Below are positions 16,304 through 25,201 of a stretch of DNA of 64,000 nucleotides, piece by piece. Numbering within the stretch: position 1 is the stretch's first letter; every line of letters starts with the position of its first letter. The notes beneath the pieces are model-generated. The model worked only from the letters and a program-made list of their open reading frames with translations. It had not been told where the DNA came from and did no database searches. The stretch is taken from contig JBNLGI010000088.1 in NCBI GenBank assembly GCA_050305975.1, positions 7,367 to 71,366 on the forward strand, given 5' to 3'. A program made the translations under genes and the position numbers. Source of the DNA: Thiodiazotropha sp050305975. GTDB taxonomy: Bacteria; Pseudomonadota; Gammaproteobacteria; Chromatiales; Chromatiaceae.

Positions 16304-16326
16304 GGGGGGCGGCAGTCCCGCCCCCC
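16304..16326 (+). promoter_or_regulatory. GC-rich hairpin between phnD and phnC (3' stabiliser or attenuator)
   Basis: GGGGGGCGG (16304-16312) and CCGCCCCCC (16318-16326) form a perfect 9-bp stem with a CAGTC loop. There is no T run, so it should not terminate fully. Hairpins after binding-protein genes commonly block 3' exonucleases and raise the yield of the binding protein. Confidence 0.55.
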
Positions 16327-16349
16327 GCGATGAAGAGTGAGGTGTCGAT

Positions 16350-17114
16350 ATGCTGAAGTTCGAAGCGGTCAGTCGTGTCTACGAAGACGGCACACGTGCG
16401 GTGGACGAGGTGTCACTGCATATCAGGCGGGGGGAGTTCTGTGTCTTGCTCGGGCCTTCCGGCGCCGGCAAGAGCACCTTGATGAACATGATCAACGGTG
16501 TCGTGATCCCTGGCAGCGGCCGTATCGAAGTCGCCGGTGAGACACTCACCCGCAAGAACCGCGCGGCGATCCAACGTCGCGTCGGCATGATTCATCAGCA
16601 ATTGCATCTGGTGCCCCGGCTCTCTGTTCTGCACAACGTGCTCTCCGGTCGGCTGCCCAGCACTGGACTCTGGCGCAGTCTGTTGAAGTGGTTCCCCCAG
16701 GAGGACCAGCGCAGCGCCTGTCAGCTGCTCGATGAGGTCGGTCTCGAGGAGAAACATCTCTACCGTCGCGCTTCGGCGCTCTCCGGGGGGCAGCAGCAGC
16801 GCGTGGCGATCGCACGCGCCTTCATTTCCCAGCCGGAAGTGGTACTGGCAGACGAGCCGGTCGCCAGTCTTGATCCGGCCATGAGTCGAAGTGTCCTGGA
16901 CAGTCTCAAGTCCGCTGCCCAACACCATGGTGCGACTGTGATCTGCACCCTGCACCAGTTGGAGTATGCCTTGGAGTTTGCCGACCGCATCGTGGCCCTG
17001 CGCAAGGGCAAGGTCTTCTTCGACGGGGCGCCCGGGGATCTCGATCAAGCCACCCAGGCTGAACTCTACGAACTGACCGGGCCGGTTGAGGACGTCACCC
17101 AGGAGGCGGCATGA
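16350..17114 (+). CDS. phnC: Phosphonate ABC transporter ATP-binding protein PhnC
   Basis: A 254-residue ATPase with Walker A GPSGAGKST (about 34-42), Q-loop MIHQQLHLV, signature LSGGQQQR and Walker B VVLADEPVASLDP. The PRLSVLHNVLSGRL segment after the Q-loop is characteristic of PhnC. It overlaps phnE by 4 bp. It drives import of phosphonates together with PhnE and PhnD. Confidence 0.94.
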   Translation: MLKFEAVSRVYEDGTRAVDEVSLHIRRGEFCVLLGPSGAGKSTLMNMINGVVIPGSGRIEVAGETLTRKNRAAIQRRVGMIHQQLHLVPRLSVLHNVLSGRLPSTGLWRSLLKWFPQEDQRSACQLLDEVGLEEKHLYRRASALSGGQQQRVAIARAFISQPEVVLADEPVASLDPAMSRSVLDSLKSAAQHHGATVICTLHQLEYALEFADRIVALRKGKVFFDGAPGDLDQATQAELYELTGPVEDVTQEAA

Positions 17115-18109
17115 ATAGCGAGAACACCCTGCGCTCCTGGCGGCAGTGGGAATTGCACCGGAGCGTCACACCGCGCAATCTTTTGATCGCTTTCCTGGTT
17201 TTTGTGTTGCTGGGCTTCTCGGCCCACAACACGGAGATGGACAAAGCCTTTGTGCAAACCTCTGGTGCGGTGCTCTCACTCTTCGGAATCGGGGAGTCGC
17301 AGGTGCTCGATGGTGCCGTACGCTTCGGCAGCCAGGCCTTTCCGCTGGTGATCTCCCAGCGTACGCCGGTCAACCGGCTTGAGCATTTCGATCGTGACGA
17401 TCTGCCGCCTTTCGCCTACCTCGAGGTGGCGGAGGATCGACAATACGACGCACTGACCGATACCTGGGAGGTGGAGCAGACCGAGTTTCTGGTCGAGCCC
17501 ATCGGTTATCTGAGTAAAGTGATCCGGAAGATGTGGGAGACCATTGAGATGGGGTTCTGGGGGACCTTACTCTCGATCATGATCTCGCTCCCTCTGGGTA
17601 TCCTCTCCAGCCGCAACTATACGCCGCATCGGCTGGTTTACAGCCTGGCACGCGGTTGGCTCAGCTTCCACCGGGCCATGCCCGAACTGATCGTCGCGCT
17701 CTTCCTGGTGCTGATGTACGGATTCGGCCCTATTGCCGGCGTGCTCGCGCTTGCCATTCATACCAGCGGCGTGCTGGGCAAGTTCTTTGCCGATGAGATC
17801 GAAAATACGCCGCCGGGGCCGCAGATGGCGCTCACCGCTTCCGGGGCGAGTGCGCTGAAGGTGCTGCGCTATGCGGTCTTTCCCCACGTATTTCCCGCCT
17901 GGATCGCCTATGTGCAGTACATCTTCGAGCGCAATATCCGAACCGCCACCGTGCTCGGCATCGTCGGCGCAGGCGGCATCGGCATGGAGCTGAAGGGACG
18001 CTGGGACCTGTTTGACTACGGTCACGTCTCCACCATTCTGATGGCGATCTTTGTGACCGTCGTAATGCTCGAGTTTTTCTCCCAGAGGTTGCGCAACAAG
18101 ACACTGTAA
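17111..18109 (+). CDS. phnE: Phosphonate ABC transporter permease PhnE
   Basis: A 332-residue inner-membrane permease. An N-terminal transmembrane segment (about 20-38) and a long extra-membrane domain precede the conserved core, where the EAA-type loop is seen as ALTASGASALKVLRYAVFPHVFP. The chain also carries ERNIRTATVLGIVGAGGIG, a hallmark of PhnE. The start ATG is preceded by AGGAGG and overlaps the phnC stop. There is only one permease gene, so a homodimer is expected. Confidence 0.93.
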   Translation: MNSENTLRSWRQWELHRSVTPRNLLIAFLVFVLLGFSAHNTEMDKAFVQTSGAVLSLFGIGESQVLDGAVRFGSQAFPLVISQRTPVNRLEHFDRDDLPPFAYLEVAEDRQYDALTDTWEVEQTEFLVEPIGYLSKVIRKMWETIEMGFWGTLLSIMISLPLGILSSRNYTPHRLVYSLARGWLSFHRAMPELIVALFLVLMYGFGPIAGVLALAIHTSGVLGKFFADEIENTPPGPQMALTASGASALKVLRYAVFPHVFPAWIAYVQYIFERNIRTATVLGIVGAGGIGMELKGRWDLFDYGHVSTILMAIFVTVVMLEFFSQRLRNKTL

Positions 18110-18156
18110 CCCTCTGTGGGCTTTAGCAGACGGACCGACACCGGACATATCCAGAT

Positions 18157-18164
18157 ATCTAGAC
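18157..18164 (+). promoter_or_regulatory. Third copy of the candidate phn operator, before phnG
   Basis: ATCTAGAC is the reverse complement of the GTCTAGAT 8-mer found twice at the phnF start. It ends two bases before the phnG ATG at 18167. This could mark an internal control point separating the transporter genes from the C-P lyase genes. Confidence 0.4.
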
Positions 18165-18166
18165 CT

Positions 18167-18634
18167 ATGAACATCGAACAACCCAGAGAATCCTGGATCA
18201 GCGCACTGGCAGCCGTGCCTGAGGAGCGCCTGGCCAGGCTTGTCAATGAACTGTCGTCAGGCTGGCGGATTCAGCCCTCGAGCCTGCCCCAGGCCGGTCT
18301 CGGTATGCTCACACTGCGCGAATCAGCTTTCAACGAGCCCTTTTACCTGGGCGAGTTTCCATTGGCCAGCTGTGCTGTCCGTGTCGTTACCGAATCGGGG
18401 CAGACGGGTGAGGGGGCGGCGCAGGTCATGGATGACCGAGTGGAACGGGCGCAACAGCTGGCGCTCTGCGATGCCATTCTGGCGGGTCGGCTGGTGGGCT
18501 GGCAGCGACTGCTCGAGCTGATGGAGGAGGGGCAGAATCGGCTTCAACAGACCTGCTTAGAGCGTAAGGCGCTGTTGGCGAGGACACGGGTGGACTTCAG
18601 TCTGCTGGATGATTTGGGAGATATCGATGATTGA
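18167..18634 (+). CDS. phnG: C-P lyase core subunit PhnG
   Basis: A 155-residue protein that, with PhnH, PhnI and PhnJ, forms the C-P lyase core complex. It shows the PhnG pattern: a long N-terminal helix, FYLGEFPLASCAVRV, and GEGAAQVMDDRVERAQQLALCDAIL. The ATG at 18167 is preferred over a GTG at 18116, which gives an unlikely extension. Together with PhnI, PhnH and PhnL it is needed to transfer the phosphonate to ATP with loss of adenine. The gene overlaps phnH by 8 bp. Confidence 0.92.
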   Translation: MNIEQPRESWISALAAVPEERLARLVNELSSGWRIQPSSLPQAGLGMLTLRESAFNEPFYLGEFPLASCAVRVVTESGQTGEGAAQVMDDRVERAQQLALCDAILAGRLVGWQRLLELMEEGQNRLQQTCLERKALLARTRVDFSLLDDLGDIDD

Positions 18635-19181
18635 GCTGGATCCGATTTGGCAAGCGTCTACGCAACAGCGCAACTATAGGACGCTGCTCGAAGCGATGGC
18701 ACGGCCGGGGGCATCACAACCGCTGCATGGTCTCGAAACAGGAAGCAGGGCCTCGCTCGCGGTGCTGGCAACCCTGCTTGACGCTTGCGTGACCCTGAGT
18801 GATCCCCATGGCCTGCTGACCGAGGCCGACTGGTCGCTGCTGCAGTGCGGGAAAGCGGATCCGGAGCAGGCCGCCTACCTGATCTGCTCGGGGCGTCTGC
18901 AGCCCGGATTCGAGCCCCGCTTGGGTACCCTCGCCAGCCCCGAGTGCTCAGCCACCCTGATTATTGAGGTGGAGAGGTTGACGGCCGGAGATCTGCAGCT
19001 CGACTTCAGCGGTCCCGGTATCCGTCACAGCGGGAGTTGTGCGGTCGATGGTTTGGACAGAGCCTGGCTGCAGTCACGTGAAACCTGGGTCTGCGCCTTC
19101 CCTCTTGGTGTCGATCTGATTCTGGTCGACAGGGAGCGGGTGTTGGCGCTGCCGCGTACCACCCAGGTGGAGGTGCACTGA
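18627..19181 (+). CDS. phnH: C-P lyase core subunit PhnH
   Basis: A 184-residue PhnH protein. The N-terminal FRxLLEAMARPG-type motif is present as YRTLLEAMARPG, and the C terminus carries FPLGVDLILVDRERVLALPRTT. It has no catalytic residues of its own in known structures and is a structural part of the core complex. The start at 18627 lies inside the end of phnG; the stop overlaps the phnI start (TGATG). Confidence 0.93.
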   Translation: MIELDPIWQASTQQRNYRTLLEAMARPGASQPLHGLETGSRASLAVLATLLDACVTLSDPHGLLTEADWSLLQCGKADPEQAAYLICSGRLQPGFEPRLGTLASPECSATLIIEVERLTAGDLQLDFSGPGIRHSGSCAVDGLDRAWLQSRETWVCAFPLGVDLILVDRERVLALPRTTQVEVH

Positions 19182-20290
19182 TGGGCTATGTGGCAATCAA
19201 GGGTGGGGGTGAGGCCATCGAGGGCACCAAGGCGGTGTTCGACTATCTCCGGGCCCGCCAGGGGGCGGAGAGCCGTCCGCTCGATCTGGAGACCATCGAG
19301 AACCAGCTGCGTCTACTCCATGCGAGGGTGATTTCGGAGGGAGGTGTCTATCATCCTCAGCTCGCCTCCCTTGCCATCAAACAGGCCCAGGGGGATACGC
19401 TGGAGGCGGCGTTCGCCCTGCGTGCCTACCGTTCCACCCTGCCGCGACTGGTGGAGACTCAGCCTCTCGACACCGCATCCATGCGTGTGACGCGACGCAT
19501 CTCTTCTGCGTTCAAGGATATCCCGGGCGGCCAGATGCTGGGCGCCACCACAGATTACCATCTGCGTCTGATGCGCATGGAGCTGTTGAACGAGTCACCC
19601 GAACAGTTCAGCGCCATCACGCACGAGTGGTTCACCGGATCAGACGTGGAGACTATTCCCGATACCTTTCCCAAGGTGATCGATGCCTTGCGACAGGAGG
19701 GATTGTTGGCTGAAACGGGGCCTCGGGAGGGGGGATGCGTCCCCTTCGATATCACCCGAGAACCGCTGATTTTCCCGCTTCCCCGCTCGGCAGCCCTGGC
19801 CACCATGGCGCGGGGGGAACAGGGCTCCCTGCTGGCGCTGGCCTACTCGAACATGCGGGGGTACGGCGATGTCCACCCCACTGTGGCGGAGTTGCGGGTG
19901 GGATACCTGCCGGTGATGCTACCGCACCCGATCACGGGTCAGCCGATGGAAGTCGGCGAGGTGGAGATCACCGAGTGCGAAGTGGTGGCCATGTACGAGG
20001 GGGAAGCAGTGGGGGGCAAGACTGCCTTCACTCTGGGCTATGGCGCCTGCTTCGGCCACAACGAGGTCAAGGCGATCAGCATGGCCATTCTCGATCGCTC
20101 ACTGCAGAAGGGGATGCGGGACGGACCGAGCAATGCATCGGAGGATCCTGAGTTCGTGTTGCTGCATGTGGACGGGATCGACTCCATGGGATTCTGCACC
20201 CACTACAAAATGCCCCACTACGTGACTTTTCAGTCCGACATGGACCGGCTGCGGGCGACCCAGAAAAAGGCCGCGGAGGGCGAGGCATGA
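19181..20290 (+). CDS. phnI: C-P lyase core subunit PhnI (nucleosidase component)
   Basis: A 369-residue PhnI. It begins MGYVAIKGGGEAI, with the gly-rich segment typical of the family, and contains DIPGGQMLGATTDYHLRLM and the EAVGGKTAFTLGYGACFGHNE block. PhnI with its partners displaces adenine from ATP and attaches the alkylphosphonate to C1 of ribose. Length is normal and both ends overlap neighbours, so strict stoichiometric translation is likely. Confidence 0.95.
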   Translation: MGYVAIKGGGEAIEGTKAVFDYLRARQGAESRPLDLETIENQLRLLHARVISEGGVYHPQLASLAIKQAQGDTLEAAFALRAYRSTLPRLVETQPLDTASMRVTRRISSAFKDIPGGQMLGATTDYHLRLMRMELLNESPEQFSAITHEWFTGSDVETIPDTFPKVIDALRQEGLLAETGPREGGCVPFDITREPLIFPLPRSAALATMARGEQGSLLALAYSNMRGYGDVHPTVAELRVGYLPVMLPHPITGQPMEVGEVEITECEVVAMYEGEAVGGKTAFTLGYGACFGHNEVKAISMAILDRSLQKGMRDGPSNASEDPEFVLLHVDGIDSMGFCTHYKMPHYVTFQSDMDRLRATQKKAAEGEA

Positions 20291-21186
20291 ATACCCGGGA
20301 GCATTTCGGCTACCTCGATGAATATGCCAAAAGGGAGGTGCGCCGGGCAGCGCTTAAGGCAGTGGCCATACCTGGCTACCAGGTCCCCTATTCGAGCCGT
20401 GAAATGCCGATGGGGCGCGGATTCGGTACCGGTGGGCTGCAGCTCACCCTGGCCCTGATCGGCGCGGGAGAGACGCTCAAGGTGATCGACCAGGGCTCCG
20501 ACGACTCGGTGAATGCGGTCAACCTGCGCAGCTTTATTGAGATGACCTGTCCCGGCATCAATACGACCACCCGCACCGAGGAGGCCGATTTGATCCAGTC
20601 ACGCCACCGGATCCCGGAGCGCCCCCTGCGCGAAGACCAGTTGTTGGTGCTGCAGGTGCCCTATCCGGATCCCCTGCTGGTGGTGGAGCCCTCGGAGGAC
20701 AAGCGCAAGCGGCTGCACGGCGAGGGCGACTATTCGCGGCTACTGGTGAAACTCTATGAGGACATCGTGCGGTTCGACGAAATCACCATCTCCCACCGCT
20801 ACCCGACCCGGATCAACGGTCACTACGTGATCGATCCGTCGCCAATTCCCCGCTGGGATGTGCCAAAGCTCGATCAATCGCCGGCGCTGGTGCTGTTGAG
20901 CGCCGGCCGGGAGAAGAAGATCTATGCCGTGCCCCCCTATACGGACGCGGAGCCGCTGGCTTTTGAAGACAAGCCCTTCCGGGTGGAGGCGTTCTTTGAC
21001 GAAAAAGGCGAGCGCCGTCCCTGCGCGCGCTGTGGTTGCCGCACCAGCTATCTCGACGAATATGTGGACTCGACCAGAGGTGACCGGATCTACCGCTGTT
21101 CCGATGCGGACTGGTGCGACGCCATACTGAGGGTGAACGCAAATGATCTGACGGGTGAGGATTCAGCTGAGGTGGTGAATGGATAA
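20287..21186 (+). CDS. phnJ: Carbon-phosphorus lyase PhnJ (radical SAM)
   Basis: A 299-residue radical SAM enzyme that cleaves the C-P bond of ribosyl phosphonate, releasing the alkane and a cyclic ribose phosphate. The key residues match Escherichia coli PhnJ: C246, C249 and C271 with spacing x2 and x21 for the 4Fe-4S cluster, then C277 five residues on for the catalytic thiol. An N-terminal IPGY glycine at about residue 30 corresponds to the proposed glycyl radical site. Nothing essential is missing, so the pathway should be active. Confidence 0.96.
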   Translation: MNTREHFGYLDEYAKREVRRAALKAVAIPGYQVPYSSREMPMGRGFGTGGLQLTLALIGAGETLKVIDQGSDDSVNAVNLRSFIEMTCPGINTTTRTEEADLIQSRHRIPERPLREDQLLVLQVPYPDPLLVVEPSEDKRKRLHGEGDYSRLLVKLYEDIVRFDEITISHRYPTRINGHYVIDPSPIPRWDVPKLDQSPALVLLSAGREKKIYAVPPYTDAEPLAFEDKPFRVEAFFDEKGERRPCARCGCRTSYLDEYVDSTRGDRIYRCSDADWCDAILRVNANDLTGEDSAEVVNG

Positions 21187-22009
21187 GGTGCTGGAGGTCA
21201 AGGGGCTTTCCAAACGATACGGTCCGGGGTGTGCCGCCTGTTACGAAAGGACAGGTCCGGCGTTCGACTCCAACATCTGCCCCCATTGCGGCAGCGTGGT
21301 GGCGGCCCACGACGTCTCCTTCGATCTCTATCGGGGCGAGATACTCGGCATTATGGGCGAGTCCGGTTCGGGCAAGTCGACGGCGGTCAAGTGTCTCTTC
21401 TTTGACGAGGAGCCGAGTGCGGGGTGCGCACGCTTTTTTGACCGCAGCGAAGTCTACGAGCTGTTCGCACTCAACAAGGCACAGCGGCGGCGTCTGGCCA
21501 ATCAGCGCTTCGGCATGGTCTATCAGAATCCCCACCTTGGCCTCAATTTCGATATCTCTGCGGGGGGCAATATCGCAGAACGGCTGCTGATGTCGGACCT
21601 GGCCAATTACGCCGAGATCCGCCGTCGCGCCAGCCGCCTGCTCAGCCGCACCGAGGTGCTTGCCGAACGTATGGATGAGATGCCGAAGAACTTCTCAGGC
21701 GGCATGCAGCAGCGGGTGCAGATAGCCAAGGCGTTGGCCACCAACCCACCGCTGCTGTTTCTGGATGAAGTGACCACTGGGCTCGACCTCTCGGTGCAGG
21801 CGGCCATTCTCGATCTGATTCTGGAGATTCAGCAGCAGGCGCGTACCTCCATGATCGTGGTCACCCATGACCTGGGCGTGATCCGCCTGCTGGCTGACCG
21901 CACCCTGGTGATGAAGTACGGCCGGGTCATCGAGGCGGGCCTTACCGATCAGATCCTGGAAGACCCGCAACACGCCTATACGCAACGCCTGGTTGCGTCG
22001 GCGCTGTAA
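21179..22009 (+). CDS. phnK: C-P lyase-associated ABC ATPase PhnK
   Basis: A 276-residue ABC-type ATPase that docks on the C-P lyase core rather than on a permease. Walker A is GESGSGKST (about residues 60-68), the signature is FSGGMQQR and Walker B is LLFLDEVTTGLDLS. The insertion YGPGCAACYERTGP...CPHCGS near the N terminus, with two CxxC pairs, is typical of PhnK. It overlaps phnJ by 8 bp and lies 10 bp before phnL. Confidence 0.94.
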   Translation: MDKVLEVKGLSKRYGPGCAACYERTGPAFDSNICPHCGSVVAAHDVSFDLYRGEILGIMGESGSGKSTAVKCLFFDEEPSAGCARFFDRSEVYELFALNKAQRRRLANQRFGMVYQNPHLGLNFDISAGGNIAERLLMSDLANYAEIRRRASRLLSRTEVLAERMDEMPKNFSGGMQQRVQIAKALATNPPLLFLDEVTTGLDLSVQAAILDLILEIQQQARTSMIVVTHDLGVIRLLADRTLVMKYGRVIEAGLTDQILEDPQHAYTQRLVASAL

Positions 22010-22019
22010 GGAGAGTGCG

Positions 22020-22745
22020 ATGAAGGATGCTCCGATCCTGAAAGTGGAAGGCTATTGCAAGCAGTTCGCGCTGCATGAACAGGGCACGCTGATTCCCTCT
22101 TCTCATGAGGTGAATCTGACTGTCCACAAAGGAGGTCTGACGGCGCTGATCGGCCCCACTGGCAGCGGCAAGTCGACCGTGCTGAAGGGGATCTACCGCA
22201 CCTATCTGCCGAGTGCCGGTCGATTGCGCTACACCACAGCGGCGGGAGAAGAGGTGGAGCTGGCGACTGCGGACGAGCACAGGATCCTCGAACTGCGTCG
22301 CGAGGAGATCGGCTTCGTCACCCAGTTTCTCCACTTCCTTCCGCGTCAGACTGCCGAACTGGTGGTGGCGCAGCCGCTGGTGCAGCGCGGACGTTCCCCC
22401 GAAGAGGCGCGAGCGGCGGCCCGCCATATCCTGGACCGGCTGAATCTCCCCAAGCGGTTATGGGGTATCTCCCCCGCCACTTTCTCCGGTGGCGAGAAGC
22501 AACGGGTCAATCTGGCGCGCGGCCTCATCGCCAAGCCTCGATTGCTGTTGCTCGATGAGCCCACGGCCAGCCTCGATATGAAGACCACGGATCGTGTGGT
22601 GAGGCTGCTTGAAGGACTGAAACGCGAGGGCGTGGCCATGCTGGCCATTTTCCATCAACCCGAATTGGTGGAGCGACTGGCCGACCAGGTGGTTGAACTC
22701 CAGCCGCCGGCCGCCGCGACTCCATCCCTTGAGGAGATAGCCTGA
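22020..22745 (+). CDS. phnL: C-P lyase-associated ABC ATPase PhnL
   Basis: A 241-residue ABC ATPase. Walker A is GPTGSGKST (about residues 40-48), the signature is FSGGEKQR and Walker B is LLLLDEPTASLDM. PhnL is required for making the ribosyl phosphonate triphosphate with PhnG/H/I. The ATG at 22020 has AAGGAGAG upstream. The stop shares one base with the phnM start. Confidence 0.93.
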   Translation: MKDAPILKVEGYCKQFALHEQGTLIPSSHEVNLTVHKGGLTALIGPTGSGKSTVLKGIYRTYLPSAGRLRYTTAAGEEVELATADEHRILELRREEIGFVTQFLHFLPRQTAELVVAQPLVQRGRSPEEARAAARHILDRLNLPKRLWGISPATFSGGEKQRVNLARGLIAKPRLLLLDEPTASLDMKTTDRVVRLLEGLKREGVAMLAIFHQPELVERLADQVVELQPPAAATPSLEEIA

Positions 22746-23896
22746 TGAAAATGTATCTGACTCGCGCCCGTGTGGTGCTCTACGACGAGGTGTTGGAAGA
22801 TGCCTCGCTGTTGATCGAGGAGGGTGTCATACGAGCGATCAACCCCGAATCCTGTGGTGAGGCACGAATCCAGGATCTGAAGGGTGAGCTGTTGATGCCC
22901 GGTATGATCGACCTGCACTGCGATGCATTGGAAAAGGAGGTCGAACCGCGTCCCAATGTGCACTTCCCCCTCGACTTTGCCTGCGCCCAGGCGGATAAGC
23001 GCAATGCGGCCGCGGGTATCACCACGGTCTACCATGCGCTCTCTTTCGCCAGTGACGAGCTGGGGGTTCGCAACACCCGGTTTGCCGCCCAGGTGGCGGA
23101 AGCGGTACACGACTGGCGCCCCCATGGCTTGGTCGACAACCGCGTTCACTGCCGTTATGAGATCACCGACGAGACAGGGGTGGCGGTTCTGCAGCAACTG
23201 CTGGCCGACAATGCGATGCACATGATCTCGATGATGGACCACACGCCGGGCCAGGGTCAGTTCAAGGATATGGCGGCCTACCGTGACTTCCTGACCCGCA
23301 CCTACAAGAAGACCGCCGATGAAGTGGAAGTGATCGTTGAGCGCAAACTGGAGGCGGCCAGCGGCGCCTTCGCCCGTATGCAGACTCTGGCCCGCGATGC
23401 TCACCGGGCCGGTATCGCTGTGGCCAGCCACGATGACGACTCGGCCGCAAGGGTCGAGACCATGAGCGGAATCGGCGCCGACATCTCCGAGTTCCCGATC
23501 ACTCTGGAGGCGGCGCAGGCAGCCAAGGCCGCCGGTATGTCCACTATCTTCGGCGCGCCCAACATACTGCGCGGCAAGAGCCAGTCGGGCTCCATGAAAG
23601 CGATCGATGCGATCCACGCCGGCGTGGCCGATTGCCTTTGTGCCGACTATGCCCCCGCGACCCTGATCGTGGCGGTATTGCGTATCCCGCAAGCGTCCGA
23701 TCTCTCGCTGCCGGAGGCGGTGCGTCTGGTGACCGCCAATCCTGCAAGGGCGGCGAAGCTCGATGATCGCGGTGTCATCGAGGTGGGCAGGCGGGCCGAT
23801 CTGATCGCCGTGGGACAACCCGGTGGCGTCCCCCAGGTGACCGATGCCTGGGTGCATGGCAAGCCAGCCTATCGGGCGCGCTACGACCATGGCTGA
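22745..23896 (+). CDS. phnM: Alpha-D-ribose 1-methylphosphonate 5-triphosphate diphosphatase PhnM
   Basis: A 383-residue amidohydrolase-fold enzyme that removes diphosphate from the ribosyl phosphonate triphosphate to give the PhnJ substrate. Metal-binding motifs are visible: DLHCDALEKE near residue 57 (the family has HxD), HMISMMDHTPGQGQF in the middle, SHDDD at about 228, and the C-terminal CADYAPATLI with its conserved Asp. The length is normal and the gene overlaps phnN by 8 bp. Confidence 0.94.
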   Translation: MKMYLTRARVVLYDEVLEDASLLIEEGVIRAINPESCGEARIQDLKGELLMPGMIDLHCDALEKEVEPRPNVHFPLDFACAQADKRNAAAGITTVYHALSFASDELGVRNTRFAAQVAEAVHDWRPHGLVDNRVHCRYEITDETGVAVLQQLLADNAMHMISMMDHTPGQGQFKDMAAYRDFLTRTYKKTADEVEVIVERKLEAASGAFARMQTLARDAHRAGIAVASHDDDSAARVETMSGIGADISEFPITLEAAQAAKAAGMSTIFGAPNILRGKSQSGSMKAIDAIHAGVADCLCADYAPATLIVAVLRIPQASDLSLPEAVRLVTANPARAAKLDDRGVIEVGRRADLIAVGQPGGVPQVTDAWVHGKPAYRARYDHG

Positions 23897-24455
23897 ACTG
23901 TATTATGTCATCGGCGCATCCGGGGCCGGCAAGGACAGCCTGTTGAGCTATGCACGGGATCGCCTGCCGCTCAATGCGCCGGTGATCTTCGCCCACCGCT
24001 ACATTACCCGGGGAGTCGATCTTTACGGTGAAAACCACGTCTCGCTGAGCCGTGAGGAGTTTACGCGCCGGGCGGAACGCGGTTGCTTCGCCATGCGCTG
24101 GCAGAGCCACGGCAACCTCTATGGCGTCGGTATCGAAATCGAACAATGGCTGGCACGGGGGCTCAACGTGGTGGTGAACGGCTCGAGGGCCTATCTGCCG
24201 CAGGCGTCTTCGCTCTATTGCGAACTGGTCCCGGTCCTGATCACTGCGGAGTACGGGTTGCTGCGCCGGAGGTTGCAGCGCAGAGGGCGCGAGAGTGATG
24301 ATGAGATCGAAGAGCGGCTGAATCTGGCGCAGTCATTTGAAGAGCAGCTCACACACCCCCGCCTGCAAAGGATCGCCAACAACGGACGCCTAGAAATGGC
24401 TGGAGAAGAGTTGCTGCAATTGCTGCAAAGCGGACAGGCTCAGGCATGCGCTTGA
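23889..24455 (+). CDS. phnN: Ribose 1,5-bisphosphokinase PhnN
   Basis: A 188-residue kinase of the guanylate-kinase-like fold. The P-loop GASGAGKDS (about residues 9-17) carries the Lys-Asp pair usual for PhnN, and HRYITR follows. It converts ribose 1,5-bisphosphate to PRPP, feeding the phosphonate-derived ribose back to nucleotide synthesis. It overlaps phnM and phnP on both sides. Confidence 0.93.
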   Translation: MAELYYVIGASGAGKDSLLSYARDRLPLNAPVIFAHRYITRGVDLYGENHVSLSREEFTRRAERGCFAMRWQSHGNLYGVGIEIEQWLARGLNVVVNGSRAYLPQASSLYCELVPVLITAEYGLLRRRLQRRGRESDDEIEERLNLAQSFEEQLTHPRLQRIANNGRLEMAGEELLQLLQSGQAQACA

Positions 24456-25201
24456 CCCTGCTCGGTACCGGCAGTGCGTCAGGCATTCCGGTATACGGAT
24501 GCGATTGTGAAGCCTGTGCCGCCTCTCGGGCCGACCCCAAGCTACGACGCGGCGCCTGCAGCGCGCTGCTGGAGGTGGCCGGGCGGCAATATCTACTCGA
24601 TGCCGGGCAGCCCAATCTTACCGAGCGCTTTGTGTCCGGCTCTCTGCACGGGATCCTGCTCACCCATTTTCACCCGGACCATGTGCAGGGTCTGTTCCAT
24701 CTGCGCTGGGGCAGGGGGCTGCAGATCCCGATCTATTGCCCACCCGACTCAGAAGGCTGTGCCGATCTCTACAAACACCCGGGCATTCTCCGGTTCAGGC
24801 CGCTTCCGGCATTCGAAACTTTCAGTCTGGACGGGGTTCGAGCGACACCGCTGCCGCTGATTCACTCCAAGCCCACCTTCGGTTATCTGTTCGAATCTGC
24901 AGGGTGTCGTCTCGCCTATCTCACCGATACCAAGGGACTGCGGGAAGAGGTTCTCACACTCTTGATCCCTCCGCCGCTCGATCTCATGGTGATCGATTGC
25001 AGTTTTCCACCGGGAGTGGAAGGTGAGGGACATAACAACCTGGATGAGGCGCTTCGATTGCATGAGGTGATCGGGCCCGAGCGGACTGTCCTTACTCACA
25101 TTGGGCACGATCTGCATCGATGGCTGATGGGGCATCTGCGAGAACTGCCCGCTGCCGTCTCTGTGGGAAGAGATGGGCAACAGGTATTCCCGCTTGTGTG
25201 A
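24446..25201 (+). CDS. phnP: Cyclic ribose phosphate phosphodiesterase PhnP
   Basis: A 251-residue metallo-beta-lactamase-fold enzyme that opens 5-phosphoribosyl 1,2-cyclic phosphate to ribose 1,5-bisphosphate. The metal motif HxHxDH is HFHPDH (about residues 73-78). An N-terminal CDCEAC cluster matches the structural zinc site of PhnP. The C-terminal LTHIGHD supplies further ligands. It shares one base with the downstream transporter gene. Confidence 0.94.
   Translation: MRLTLLGTGSASGIPVYGCDCEACAASRADPKLRRGACSALLEVAGRQYLLDAGQPNLTERFVSGSLHGILLTHFHPDHVQGLFHLRWGRGLQIPIYCPPDSEGCADLYKHPGILRFRPLPAFETFSLDGVRATPLPLIHSKPTFGYLFESAGCRLAYLTDTKGLREEVLTLLIPPPLDLMVIDCSFPPGVEGEGHNNLDEALRLHEVIGPERTVLTHIGHDLHRWLMGHLRELPAAVSVGRDGQQVFPLV

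Noticed and set aside
22655..23890. 411-codon minus-strand frame opposite phnM
   Set aside because: phnM is unambiguous by motif and by operon overlaps on both sides.
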